DNA of 64,000 nt from Metridium senile (Eukaryota > Cnidaria > Anthozoa > Actiniaria > Metridiidae), in assembly GCA_949775045.1 (NCBI GenBank), contig OX459104.1, positions 12,323,655-12,387,654 on the forward strand, read 5' to 3'. The notes under the pieces are model-generated. The model was not told where the DNA came from. It saw only the letters and a list, made by a program, of their open reading frames with translations, and did not search any database. A program made the translations under genes and the position numbers. Of the stretch, positions 11,040 through 24,364 are shown piece by piece; position 1 is the stretch's first letter, and every line of letters begins with the position of its first letter.

Positions 11040-13639
11040 TACAAAATCCTACCAAGAATGCAATATGCCCTATAGGGTGATCTGAAAATGGGTTAAAAAG
11101 ATCGGAGTTTTCGGCACAAAATTTTCGCCTAGACCCTGTGAGCAATGTCTGAGAATATTAGAGCATTCTGATAAATGCGCAAGATTTTATTTAGAAAAAA
11201 CGTCAAAATCCTACCTAGAATACAATATGCCCTATAGGGTGATCTGAAAATGGGTTAAAAAGATCGGAGTTTTCGGCACAAAATTTTCGCCTAGACCCTG
11301 TGAGCAATGTCTGAGAATATTAGAGCATTCTGATAAATGCGCAAGATTTTATTTAGAAAAAACTACAAAATCCTACCTAGAATGCAATATGCCCTATAGG
11401 GTGATCTGAAAATGGGTTAAAAAGATCGGGGTTTTCGGCACAACATTTTCGCCTAGACCCTGTGAGCAATGTCTGAGAATATTAGAGCATTCTGATAAAT
11501 GCGCCAGATTTTATTTAGAAAAAACTACAAAATCCTACCCAGAATGCCTTATGGCCTTTGGGATTTGCTAAAAATGTGTCAAAACAATCGGGGTTTTCGA
11601 CTCAAACTGATAGCTAGGACCCTGAGAACAATGTCTAGAAATATATAAGCTTTCTGATATAACCGAAAAATTCTATTTAGGAAAAACTACAAAATCGTAC
11701 CCAGAATGCCCTATAGACTACCATAGGGGTCTCTTAAAGTCGTTAAAAAAATCGGGGTTTTCGACTCAAACTGATCGCTGAGACCCCGAGAACAATGTCT
11801 AGAAATATCTAAGCTTTCTGATATAACCGAAACATTTTATTTAGGAAAAACTACAAAATCTTACCGAGAATGCAATATGCCCTATAGGGTGATCTGAAAA
11901 TGTGTTAAAAAGATCGGGGTTTTCGGCACAAAATTTTCGCCTAGACCCTGTGAGCAATGTCTGAGAATATTAGAGCATTCTGATAAATGCGCAAGATTTT
12001 ATTTAGAAAAAACTACAAAATCCTACCCAGAATGCAATATGCCCTATAGGGTGATCTGAAAATGGGTTAAAAAGATCGGAGTTTTCGGCACAAAATTTTC
12101 GCCTAGACCCTGTGAGCAATGTCTGAGAATATTAGAGCATTCTGATAAATGCGCCAGATTTTATTTAGAAAAAACTACAAAATCCTACCCAGAATGCAAT
12201 ATGCCCTATAGGGTGATCTGAAAATGTGTTAAAAAGATCGGGGTTTTCGACTCAAACTGATCGCTTAGACCCCGAGAACAATGTCTAGAAATATCTAAGC
12301 TTTCTGATATAACCAAAAAATTTTATTTAGGAAAAACTACAAAATCATACCCAGAATGCCTTATGGCCTTTGGGATTTGCTAAAAATGTGTCAAAACAAT
12401 CGGGGTTTTCGACTCAAACTGATAGCTAGGATCCTGAGAACAATGTCTAGAAATATATAAGCTTTCTGATATAACCGAAAAATTCTATTTAGGAAAAACT
12501 ACAAAATCGTACCCAGAATGCCCTATAGACTACCATAGGGGTCTCTTAAAGTCGTTAAAAAAATCGGGGTTTTCGACTCAAACTGATCGCTGAGACCCCG
12601 AGAACAATGTCTAGAAATATCTAAGCTTTCTGATATAACCGAAACATTTTATTTAGGAAAAACTACAAAATCATACCCAGAATGCAATATGCCCTATACG
12701 GTGATCTGAAAATGTGTTAAAAAGATCGGGGTTTTCGACTCAAACTGATCGCTTAGACCCCGAGAACAATGTCTAGAAATATCTAAGATTTCTGATATAA
12801 CCAAAAATTTTTATTTAGGAAAAACTACAAAATCATACCCAGAATGCCTTATGGCCTTTGGGATTTGCTAAAAATGTGTCAAAACAATCGGGGTTTTCGA
12901 CTCAAACTGATAGCTAGGACCCTGAGAACAATGTCTAGAAATATATAAGCTTTCTGATATAACCGAAAAATTCTATTTAGGAAAAACTACAAAATCGTAC
13001 CCAGAATGCCCTATAGACTACCATAGGGGTCTCTTAAAGTCGTTAAAAAAATCGGGGTTTTCGACTCAAACTGATCGCTGAGACCCCGAGAACAATGTCT
13101 AGAAATATCTAAGCTTTCTGATATAACCGAAACATTTTATTTAGGAAAAACTACAAAATCATACCCAGAATGCAATATGCCCTATACGGTGATCTGAAAA
13201 TGTGTTAAAAAGATCGGGGTTTTCGACTCAAACTGATCGCTTAGACCCCGAGAACAATGTCTAGAAATATCTAAGATTTCTGATATAACCAAAAATTTTT
13301 ATTTAGGAAAAACTACAAAATCATACCCAGAATGCCTTATGGCCTTTGGGATTTGCTAAAAATGTGTCAAAACAATCGGGGTTTTCGACTCAAACTGATA
13401 GCTAGGACCCTGAGAACAATGTCTAGAAATATATAAGCTTTCTGATATAACCGAAAAATTCTATTTAGGAAAAACTACAAAATCGTACCCAGAATGCCCT
13501 ATAGACTACCATAGGGGTCTCTTAAAGTCGTTAAAAAAATCGGGGTTTTCGACTCAAACTGATCGCTGAGACCCCGAGAACAATGTCTAGAAATATCTAA
13601 GCTTTCTGATATAACCGAAACATTTTATTTAGGAAAAAC
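11040..13639. repeat. HOR copy 4 of the 4.22-kb family, partial (16 monomers)
   Basis: Order AAACD-AABCD-B'CD-B'CD. Starts: 11040, 11202, 11364, 11526, 11688, 11852, 12014, 12176, 12338, 12500, 12664, 12826, 12988, 13152, 13314, 13476. It follows copies 2 and 3 up to the D at 13476, then leaves the pattern at 13640. The C at 12338 carries a private GGATCC (12429-12434) that recurs at 17142. From 11852 on, this block is also the first copy of a 1788-bp unit (AABCDB'CDB'CD). Confidence 0.9.
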
Positions 13640-15101
13640 TATAAAATCTTACCGAGAATGCAATATGCCCTATAGGGTGATCTGAAAATGTGTTAAAAAG
13701 ATCGGGGTTTTCGGCACAAAATTTTCGCCTAGACCCTGTGAGCAATGTCTGAGAATATTAGAGCATTCTGATAAATGCGCAAGATTTTATTTAGAAAAAA
13801 CTACAAAATCCTACCCAGAATGCAATATACCCTATAGGGTGATCTGAAAATGGGTTAAAAAGATCGGAGTTTTCGGCACAAAATTTTCGCCTAGACCCTG
13901 TGAGCAATGTCTGCAAATATTAGAGCATTCTGATAAATGGGCAAGATTTTATTTAGAAAAAACTACAAAATCCTACCCAGAATGCAATATGCCCTATAGG
14001 GTGATCTGAAAATGGGTTAAAAAGATCGGGGTTTTCGGCACAAAATTTTCGCCTAGACCCTGTGAGCAATGTCTGAGAATATTAGAGCATTCTGATAAAT
14101 GCGCAAGATTTTATTTAGAAAAAACTACAAAATCCTACCTAGAATGCAATATGCCCTATAGGGTGATCTGAAAATGTGTTAAAAAGATCGGGGTTTTCGA
14201 CTCAAACTGATCGCTTAGACCCCGAGAACAATGTCTAGAAATATCTAAGCTTTCTGATATAACCAAAAATTTTTATTTAGGAAAAACTACAAAATCATAC
14301 CCAGAATGCCTTATGGCCTTTGGGATTTGCTAAAAATGTGTCAAAACAATCGGGGTTTTCGACTCAAACTGATAGCTAGGACCCTGAGAACAATGTCTAG
14401 AAATATATAAGCTTTCTGATATAACCGAAAAATTCTATTTAGGAAAAACTACAAAATCGTACCCAGAATGCCCTATAGACTACCATAGGGGTCTCTTAAA
14501 GTCGTTAAAAAAATCGGGGTTTTCGACTCAAACTGATCGCTGAGACCCCGAGAACAATGTCTAGAAATATCTAAGCTTTCTGATATAACCGAAACATTTT
14601 ATTTAGGAAAAACTACAAAATCATACCCAGAATGCAATATGCCCTATACGGTGATCTGAAAATGTGTTAAAAAGATCGGGGTTTTCGACTCAAACTGATC
14701 GCTTAGACCCCGAGAACAATGTCTAGAAATATCTAAGATTTCTGATATAACCAAAAATTTTTATTTAGGAAAAACTACAAAATCATACCCAGAATGCCTT
14801 ATGGCCTTTGGGATTTGCTAAAAATGTGTCAAAACAATCGGGGTTTTCGACTCAAACTGATAGCTAGGACCCTGAGAACAATGTCTAGAAATATATAAGC
14901 TTTCTGATATAACCGAAAAATTCTATTTAGGAAAAACTACAAAATCGTACCCAGAATGCCCTATAGACTACCATAGGGGTCTCTTAAAGTCGTTAAAAAA
15001 ATCGGGGTTTTCGACTCAAACTGATCGCTGAGACCCCGAGAACAATGTCTAGAAATATCTAAGCTTTCTGATATAACCGAAACATTTTATTTAGGAAAAA
15101 C
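13640..15101. repeat. HOR unit AAABCD-B'CD, 1462 bp (first copy)
   Basis: Starts: 13640, 13802, 13964, 14126, 14288, 14450, 14614, 14776, 14938. The first A begins ACTATAAAATC in place of ACTACAAAATC, and the second A has AATATACCC plus TCTGCAAATATT. These rare changes recur in the copies at 15102 and 18353. The copy at 21928 shares only the first. Confidence 0.92.
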
Positions 15102-16564
15102 TATAAAATCTTACCGAGAATGCAATATGCCCTATAGGGTGATCTGAAAATGTGTTAAAAAGATCGGGGTTTTCGGCACAAAATTTTCGCCTAGACCCTG
15201 TGAGCAATGTCTGAGAATATTAGAGCATTCTGATAAATGCGCAAGATTTTATTTAGAAAAAACTACAAAATCCTACCCAGAATGCAATATACCCTATAGG
15301 GTGATCTGAAAATGGGTTAAAAAGATCGGAGTTTTCGGCACAAAATTTTCGCCTAGACCCTGTGAGCAATGTCTGCAAATATTAGAGCATTCTGATAAAT
15401 GGGCAAGATTTTATTTAGAAAAAACTACAAAATCCTACCCAGAATGCAATATGCCCTATAGGGTGATCTGAAAATGGGTTAAAAAGATCGGGGTTTTCGG
15501 CACAAAATTTTCGCCTAGACCCTGTGAGCAATGTCTGAGAATATTAGAGCATTCTGATAAATGCGCAAGATTTTATTTAGAAAAAACTACAAAATCCTAC
15601 CTAGAATGCAATATGCCCTATAGGGTGATCTGAAAATGTGTTAAAAAGATCGGGGTTTTCGACTCAAACTGATCGCTTAGACCCCGAGAACAATGTCTAG
15701 AAATATCTAAGCTTTCTGATATAACCAAAAATTTTTATTTAGGAAAAACTACAAAATCATACCCAGAATGCCTTATGGCCTTTGGGATTTGCTAAAAATG
15801 TGTCAAAACAATCGGGGTTTTCGACTCAAACTGATAGCTAGGACCCTGAGAACAATGTCTAGAAATATATAAGCTTTCTGATATAACCGAAAAATTCTAT
15901 TTAGGAAAAACTACAAAATCGTACCCAGAATGCCCTATAGACTACCATAGGGGTCTCTTAAAGTCGTTAAAAAAAATCGGGGTTTTCGACTCAAACTGAT
16001 CGCTGAGACCCCGAGAACAATGTCTAGAAATATCTAAGCTTTCTGATATAACCGAAACATTTTATTTAGGAAAAACTACAAAATCATACCCAGAATGCAA
16101 TATGCCCTATACGGTGATCTGAAAATGTGTTAAAAAGATCGGGGTTTTCGACTCAAACTGATCGCTTAGACCCCGAGAACAATGTCTAGAAATATCTAAG
16201 ATTTCTGATATAACCAAAAATTTTTATTTAGGAAAAACTACAAAATCATACCCAGAATGCCTTATGGCCTTTGGGATTTGCTAAAAATGTGTCAAAACAA
16301 TCGGGGTTTTCGACTCAAACTGATAGCTAGGACCCTGAGAACAATGTCTAGAAATATATAAGCTTTCTGATATAACCGAAAAATTCTATTTAGGAAAAAC
16401 TACAAAATCGTACCCAGAATGCCCTATAGACTACCATAGGGGTCTCTTAAAGTCGTTAAAAAAATCGGGGTTTTCGACTCAAACTGATCGCTGAGACCCC
16501 GAGAACAATGTCTAGAAATATCTAAGCTTTCTGATATAACCGAAACATTTTATTTAGGAAAAAC
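15102..16564. repeat. HOR unit AAABCD-B'CD, 1463 bp (second copy)
   Basis: Starts: 15102, 15264, 15426, 15588, 15750, 15912, 16077, 16239, 16401. A direct tandem copy of the preceding unit with the same marker changes. The D at 15912 has eight A (15969-15976) instead of seven, giving 165 bp. The same extra A is present at 19220-19227 and 22795-22802. Confidence 0.92.
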
Positions 16565-18352
16565 TACAAAATCTTACCGAGAATGCAATATGCCCTATAG
16601 GGTGATCTGAAAATGTGTTAAAAAGATCGGGGTTTTCGGCACAAAATTTTCGCCTAGACCCTGTGAGCAATGTCTGAGAATATTAGAGCATTCTGATAAA
16701 TGCGCAAGATTTTATTTAGAAAAAACTACAAAATCCTACCCAGAATGCAATATGCCCTATAGGGTGATCTGAAAATGGGTTAAAAAGATCGGAGTTTTCG
16801 GCACAAAATTTTCGCCTAGACCCTGTGAGCAATGTCTGAGAATATTAGAGCATTCTGATAAATGCGCCAGATTTTATTTAGAAAAAACTACAAAATCCTA
16901 CCCAGAATGCAATATGCCCTATAGGGTGATCTGAAAATGTGTTAAAAAGATCGGGGTTTTCGACTCAAACTGATCGCTTAGACCCCGAGAACAATGTCTA
17001 GAAATATCTAAGCTTTCTGATATAACCAAAAAATTTTATTTAGGAAAAACTACAAAATCATACCCAGAATGCCTTATGGCCTTTGGGATTTGCTAAAAAT
17101 GTGTCAAAACAATCGGGGTTTTCGACTCAAACTGATAGCTAGGATCCTGAGAACAATGTCTAGAAATATATAAGCTTTCTGATATAACCGAAAAATTCTA
17201 TTTAGGAAAAACTACAAAATCGTACCCAGAATGCCCTATAGACTACCATAGGGGTCTCTTAAAGTCGTTAAAAAAATCGGGGTTTTCGACTCAAACTGAT
17301 CGCTGAGACCCCGAGAACAATGTCTAGAAATATCTAAGCTTTCTGATATAACCGAAACATTTTATTTAGGAAAAACTACAAAATCATACCCAGAATGCAA
17401 TATGCCCTATACGGTGATCTGAAAATGTGTTAAAAAGATCGGGGTTTTCGACTCAAACTGATCGCTTAGACCCCGAGAACAATGTCTAGAAATATCTAAG
17501 ATTTCTGATATAACCAAAAATTTTTATTTAGGAAAAACTACAAAATCATACCCAGAATGCCTTATGGCCTTTGGGATTTGCTAAAAATGTGTCAAAACAA
17601 TCGGGGTTTTCGACTCAAACTGATAGCTAGGACCCTGAGAACAATGTCTAGAAATATATAAGCTTTCTGATATAACCGAAAAATTCTATTTAGGAAAAAC
17701 TACAAAATCGTACCCAGAATGCCCTATAGACTACCATAGGGGTCTCTTAAAGTCGTTAAAAAAATCGGGGTTTTCGACTCAAACTGATCGCTGAGACCCC
17801 GAGAACAATGTCTAGAAATATCTAAGCTTTCTGATATAACCGAAACATTTTATTTAGGAAAAACTACAAAATCATACCCAGAATGCAATATGCCCTATAC
17901 GGTGATCTGAAAATGTGTTAAAAAGATCGGGGTTTTCGACTCAAACTGATCGCTTAGACCCCGAGAACAATGTCTAGAAATATCTAAGATTTCTGATATA
18001 ACCAAAAATTTTTATTTAGGAAAAACTACAAAATCATACCCAGAATGCCTTATGGCCTTTGGGATTTGCTAAAAATGTGTCAAAACAATCGGGGTTTTCG
18101 ACTCAAACTGATAGCTAGGACCCTGAGAACAATGTCTAGAAATATATAAGCTTTCTGATATAACCGAAAAATTCTATTTAGGAAAAACTACAAAATCGTA
18201 CCCAGAATGCCCTATAGACTACCATAGGGGTCTCTTAAAGTCGTTAAAAAAATCGGGGTTTTCGACTCAAACTGATCGCTGAGACCCCGAGAACAATGTC
18301 TAGAAATATCTAAGCTTTCTGATATAACCGAAACATTTTATTTAGGAAAAAC
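16565..18352. repeat. HOR unit AABCD-B'CD-B'CD, 1788 bp
   Basis: Starts: 16565, 16727, 16889, 17051, 17213, 17377, 17539, 17701, 17865, 18027, 18189. It repeats 11852-13639 at an offset of 4713 bp, including the rare GGATCC in its first C (17142-17147) and the CCAAAAAATTTTATTT end of the B at 16889. Confidence 0.92.
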
Positions 18353-19815
18353 TATAAAATCTTACCGAGAATGCAATATGCCCTATAGGGTGATCTGAAA
18401 ATGTGTTAAAAAGATCGGGGTTTTCGGCACAAAATTTTCGCCTAGACCCTGTGAGCAATGTCTGAGAATATTAGAGCATTCTGATAAATGCGCAAGATTT
18501 TATTTAGAAAAAACTACAAAATCCTACCCAGAATGCAATATACCCTATAGGGTGATCTGAAAATGGGTTAAAAAGATCGGAGTTTTCGGCACAAAATTTT
18601 CGCCTAGACCCTGTGAGCAATGTCTGCAAATATTAGAGCATTCTGATAAATGGGCAAGATTTTATTTAGAAAAAACTACAAAATCCTACCCAGAATGCAA
18701 TATGCCCTATAGGGTGATCTGAAAATGGGTTAAAAAGATCGGGGTTTTCGGCACAAAATTTTCGCCTAGACCCTGTGAGCAATGTCTGAGAATATTAGAG
18801 CATTCTGATAAATGCGCAAGATTTTATTTAGAAAAAACTACAAAATCCTACCTAGAATGCAATATGCCCTATAGGGTGATCTGAAAATGTGTTAAAAAGA
18901 TCGGGGTTTTCGACTCAAACTGATCGCTTAGACCCCGAGAACAATGTCTAGAAATATCTAAGCTTTCTGATATAACCAAAAATTTTTATTTAGGAAAAAC
19001 TACAAAATCATACCCAGAATGCCTTATGGCCTTTGGGATTTGCTAAAAATGTGTCAAAACAATCGGGGTTTTCGACTCAAACTGATAGCTAGGACCCTGA
19101 GAACAATGTCTAGAAATATATAAGCTTTCTGATATAACCGAAAAATTCTATTTAGGAAAAACTACAAAATCGTACCCAGAATGCCCTATAGACTACCATA
19201 GGGGTCTCTTAAAGTCGTTAAAAAAAATCGGGGTTTTCGACTCAAACTGATCGCTGAGACCCCGAGAACAATGTCTAGAAATATCTAAGCTTTCTGATAT
19301 AACCGAAACATTTTATTTAGGAAAAACTACAAAATCATACCCAGAATGCAATATGCCCTATACGGTGATCTGAAAATGTGTTAAAAAGATCGGGGTTTTC
19401 GACTCAAACTGATCGCTTAGACCCCGAGAACAATGTCTAGAAATATCTAAGATTTCTGATATAACCAAAAATTTTTATTTAGGAAAAACTACAAAATCAT
19501 ACCCAGAATGCCTTATGGCCTTTGGGATTTGCTAAAAATGTGTCAAAACAATCGGGGTTTTCGACTCAAACTGATAGCTAGGACCCTGAGAACAATGTCT
19601 AGAAATATATAAGCTTTCTGATATAACCGAAAAATTCTATTTAGGAAAAACTACAAAATCGTACCCAGAATGCCCTATAGACTACCATAGGGGTCTCTTA
19701 AAGTCGTTAAAAAAATCGGGGTTTTCGACTCAAACTGATCGCTGAGACCCCGAGAACAATGTCTAGAAATATCTAAGCTTTCTGATATAACCGAAACATT
19801 TTATTTAGGAAAAAC
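18353..19815. repeat. HOR unit AAABCD-B'CD, 1463 bp (third copy)
   Basis: Starts: 18353, 18515, 18677, 18839, 19001, 19163, 19328, 19490, 19652. It carries the ACTATAAAATC start, AATATACCC and TCTGCAAATATT of the copies at 13640 and 15102. It also has the extra A in D (19220-19227) seen in the 15102 copy, which makes it a descendant or sister of that copy rather than of the 13640 one. Confidence 0.92.
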
Positions 19816-21927
19816 TACAAAATCTTACCGAGAATGCAATATGCCCTATAGGGTGATCTGAAAATGTGTTAAAAAGATCGGGGTTTTCGGCACAAAATTT
19901 TCGCCTAGACCCTGTGAGCAATGTCTGAGAATATTAGAGCATTCTGATAAATGCGCAAGATTTTATTTAGAAAAAACTACAAAATCCTACCCAGAATGCA
20001 ATATGCCCTATAGGGTGATCTGAAAATGGGTTAAAAAGATCGGAGTTTTCGGCACAAAATTTTCGCCTAGACCCTGTGAGCAATGTCTGAGAATATTAGA
20101 GCATTCTGATAAATGGGCAAGATTTTATTTAGAAAAAACGTCAAAATCCTACCCAGAATGCAATATGCCCTATAGGGTGATCTGAAAATGGGTTAAAAAG
20201 ATCGGGGTTTTCGGCACAAAATTTTCGCCTAGACCCTGTGAGCAATGTCTGAGAATATTAGAGCATTCTGATAAATGCGCAAGATTTTATTTAGAAAAAA
20301 CTACAAAATCCTACCCAGAATGCAATATGCCCTATAGGGTGATCTGAAAATGGGTTAAAAAGATCGGAGTTTTCGGCACAAAATTTTCGCCTAGACCCTG
20401 TGAGCAATGTCTGAGAATATTAGAGCATTCTGATAAATGCGCAAGATTTTATTTAGAAAAAACGTCAAAATCCTACCCAGAATGCAATATGCCCTATAGG
20501 GTGATCTGAAAATGGGTTAAAAAGATCGGGGTTTTCGACTCAAACTGATCGCTTAGACCCCGAGAACAATGTCTAGAAATATCTAAGCTTTCTGATATAA
20601 CCGAAAATTTTTATTTAGGAAAAACTACAAAATCATACCCAGAATGCCTTATGGCCTTTGGGATTTGCTAAAAATGTGTCAAAACAATCGGGGTTTTCGA
20701 CTCAAACTGATAGCTAGGACCCTGAGAACAATGTCTAGAAATATATAAGCTTTCTGATATAACCGAAAAATTCTATTTAGAAAAAACTACAAAATCGTAC
20801 CCAGAATGCCCTATAGACTACCATAGGGGTCTCTTAAAGTCGTTAAAAAAATCGGGGTTTTCGACTCAAACTGATCGCTGAGACCCCGAGAACAATGTCT
20901 AGAAATATCTAAGCTTTCTGATATAACCGAAACATTTTATTTAGGAAAAACTACAAAATCATACCCAGAATGCAATATGCCCTATACGGTGATCTGAAAA
21001 TGTGTTAAAAAGATCGGGGTTTTCGACTCAAACTGATCGCTTAGACCCCGAGAACAATGTCTAGAAATATCTAAGATTTCTGATATAACCAAAAATTTTT
21101 ATTTAGGAAAAACTACAAAATCATACCCAGAATGCCTTATGGCCTTTGGGATTTGCTAAAAATGTGTCAAAACAATCGGGGTTTTCGACTCAAACTGATA
21201 GCTAGGACCCTGAGAACAATGTCTAGAAATATATAAGCTTTCTGATATAACCGAAAAATTCTATTTAGGAAAAACTACAAAATCGTACCCAGAATGCCCT
21301 ATAGACTACCATAGGGGTCTCTTAAAGTCGTTAAAAAAATCGGGGTTTTCGACTCAAACTGATCGCTGAGACCCCGAGAACAATGTCTAGAAATATCTAA
21401 GCTTTCTGATATAACCGAAACATTTTATTTAGGAAAAACTACAAAATCATACCCAGAATGCAATATGCCCTATACGGTGATCTGAAAATGTGTTAAAAAG
21501 ATCGGGGTTTTCGACTCAAACTGATCGCTTAGACCCCGAGAACAATGTCTAGAAATATCTAAGATTTCTGATATAACCAAAAATTTTTATTTAGGAAAAA
21601 CTACAAAATCATACCCAGAATGCCTTATGGCCTTTGGGATTTGCTAAAAATGTGTCAAAACAATCGGGGTTTTCGACTCAAACTGATAGCTAGGACCCTG
21701 AGAACAATGTCTAGAAATATATAAGCTTTCTGATATAACCGAAAAATTCTATTTAGGAAAAACTACAAAATCGTACCCAGAATGCCCTATAGACTACCAT
21801 AGGGGTCTCTTAAAGTCGTTAAAAAAATCGGGGTTTTCGACTCAAACTGATCGCTGAGACCCCGAGAACAATGTCTAGAAATATCTAAGCTTTCTGATAT
21901 AACCGAAACATTTTATTTAGGAAAAAC
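19816..21927. repeat. HOR unit AAAABCD-B'CD-B'CD, 2112 bp
   Basis: Starts: 19816, 19978, 20140, 20302, 20464, 20626, 20788, 20952, 21114, 21276, 21440, 21602, 21764. The B at 20464 keeps the A-type ATGGGTT up to the box, then switches to the non-A half, showing a switch point very close to the box. The C at 20626 ends with an A-type TTTAGAAAAAAC tail. Confidence 0.9.
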
Positions 21928-23390
21928 TATAAAATCTTACCGAGAATGCAATATGCCCTATAGGGTGATCTGAAAATGTGTTAAAAAGATCGGGGTTTTC
22001 GGAACAAAATTTTCGCCTAGACCCTGTGAGCAATGTCTGAGAATATTAGAGCATTCTGATAAATGCGCAAGATTTTATTTAGAAAAAACTACAAAATCCT
22101 ACCCAGAATGCAATATGCCCTATAGGGTGATCTGAAAATGGGTTAAAAAGATCGGAGTTTTCGGCACAAAATTTTCGCCTAGACCCTGTGAGCAATGTCT
22201 GAGAATATTAGAGCATTCTGATAAATGGGCAAGATTTTATTTAGAAAAAACTACAAAATCCTACCCAGAATGCAATATGCCCTATAGGGTGATCTGAAAA
22301 TGGGTTAAAAAGATCGGGGTTTTCGGCACAAAATTTTCGCCTAGACCCTGTGAGCAATGTCTGAGAATATTAGAGCATTCTGATAAATGCGCAAGATTTT
22401 ATTTAGAAAAAACTACAAAATCCTACCTAGAATGCAATATGCCCTATAGGGTGATCTGAAAATGTGTTAAAAAGATCGGGGTTTTCGACTCAAACTGATC
22501 GCTTAGACACCGAGAACAATGTCTAGAAATATCTAAGCTTTCTGATATAACCAAAAATTTTTATTTAGGAAAAACTACAAAATCATACCCAGAATGCCTT
22601 ATGGCCTTTGGGATTTGCTAAAAATGTGTCAAAACAATCGGGGTTTTCGACTCAAACTGATAGCTAGGACCCTGAGAACAATGTCTAGAAATATATAAGC
22701 TTTCTGATATAACCGAAAAATTCTATTTAGGAAAAACTACAAAATCGTACCCAGAATGCCCTATAGACTACCATAGGGGTCTCTTAAAGTCGTTAAAAAA
22801 AATCGGGGTTTTCGACTCAAACTGATCGCTGAGACCCCGAGAACAATGTCTAGAAATATCTAAGCTTTCTGATATAACCGAAACATTTTATTTAGGAAAA
22901 ACTACAAAATCATACCCAGAATGCAATATGCCCTATACGGTGATCTGAAAATGTGTTAAAAAGATCGGGGTTTTCGACTCAAACTGATCGCTTAGACCCC
23001 GAGAACAATGTCTAGAAATATCTAAGATTTCTGATATAACCAAAAATTTTTATTTAGGAAAAACTACAAAATCATACCCAGAATGCCTTATGGCCTTTGG
23101 GATTTGCTAAAAATGTGTCAAAACAATCGGGGTTTTCGACTCAAACTGATAGCTAGGACCCTGAGAACAATGTCTAGAAATATATAAGCTTTCTGATATA
23201 ACCGAAAAATTCTATTTAGGAAAAACTACAAAATCGTACCCAGAATGCCCTATAGACTACCATAGGGGTCTCTTAAAGTCGTTAAAAAAATCGGGGTTTT
23301 CGACTCAAACTGATCGCTGAGACCCCGAGAACAATGTCTAGAAATATCTAAGCTTTCTGATATAACCGAAACATTTTATTTAGGAAAAAC
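21928..23390. repeat. HOR unit AAABCD-B'CD, 1463 bp (fourth copy)
   Basis: Starts: 21928, 22090, 22252, 22414, 22576, 22738, 22903, 23065, 23227. It has the ACTATAAAATC start and the extra A in D (22795-22802), but not the AATATACCC change, and it has private changes (TCGGAACAAAA in the first A, TTAGACACCGAG in B). It is a mosaic relative of the copies at 15102 and 18353. Confidence 0.9.
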
Positions 23391-24364
23391 TACAAAATCT
23401 TACCGAGAATGCAATATGCCCTATAGGGTGATCTGAAAATGTGTTAAAAAGATCGGGGTTTTCGGCACAAAATTTTCGCCTAGACCCTGTGAGCAATGTC
23501 TGAGAATATTAGAGCATTCTGATAAATGCGCAAGATTTTATTTAGAAAAAACTACAAAATCCTACCCAGAATGCAATATGCCCTATAGGGTGATCTGAAA
23601 ATGGGTTAAAAAGATCGGAGTTTTCGGCACAAAATTTTCGCCTAGACCCTGTGAGCAATGTCTGAGAATATTAGAGCATTCTGATAAATGGGCAAGATTT
23701 TATTTAGAAAAAACTACAAAATCCTACCCAGAATGCAATATGCCCTATAGGGTGATCTTTAAATGGGTTAAAAAGATCGGGGTTTTCGGCACAAAATTTT
23801 CGCCTAGACCCTGTGAGCAATGTCTGAGAATATTAGAGCATTCTGATAAATGCGCAAGATTTTATTTAGAAAAAACGTCAAAATCCTACCTAGAATGCAA
23901 TATGCCCTATAGGGTGATCTGAAAATGTGTTAAAAAGATCGGGGTTTTCGACTCAAACTGATCGCTTAGACCCCGAGAACAATGTCTAGAAATATCTAAG
24001 ATTTCTGATATAACCAAAAATTTTTATTTAGGAAAAACTACAAAATCATACCCAGAATGCCTTATGGCCTTTGGGATTTGCTAAAAATGTGTCAAAACAA
24101 TCGGGGTTTTCGACTCAAACTGATAGCTAGGACCCTGAGAACAATGTCTAGAAATATATAAGCTTTCTGATATAACCGAAAAATTCTATTTAGGAAAAAC
24201 TACAAAATCGTACCCAGAATGCCCTATAGACTACCATAGGGGTCTCTTAAAGTCGTTAAAAAAATCGGGGTTTTCGACTCAAACTGATCGCTGAGACCCC
24301 GAGAACAATGTCTAGAAATATCTAAGCTTTCTGATATAACCGAAACATTTTATTTAGGAAAAAC
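23391..24364. repeat. HOR unit AAABCD, 974 bp, with stop-loss A monomer
   Basis: Starts: 23391, 23553, 23715, 23877, 24039, 24201. The A at 23715 has GATCTTTAAATGG where other A monomers have GATCTGAAAATGG (GA to TT at 23759-23760). The same rare change occurs 974 bp downstream, so this unit was tandemly duplicated. Confidence 0.92.
23740..23922 (+). other. 60-codon open frame created by a stop-loss satellite monomer, not a gene
   Basis: It opens at an ATG in the A monomer at 23715 and ends at the TGA of the following B monomer. The A unit is 162 bases, exactly 54 codons, so the frame is kept from monomer to monomer and the product begins and ends with the same six residues (MPYRVI). Normal A monomers have a TGA seven codons after this ATG. 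Here GA to TT at 23759-23760 turns it into TTT. The peptide has four cysteines and is basic, and I recognise no domain. There is no promoter or codon evidence for expression. I regard it as a chance result of repeat structure. Confidence 0.85.
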
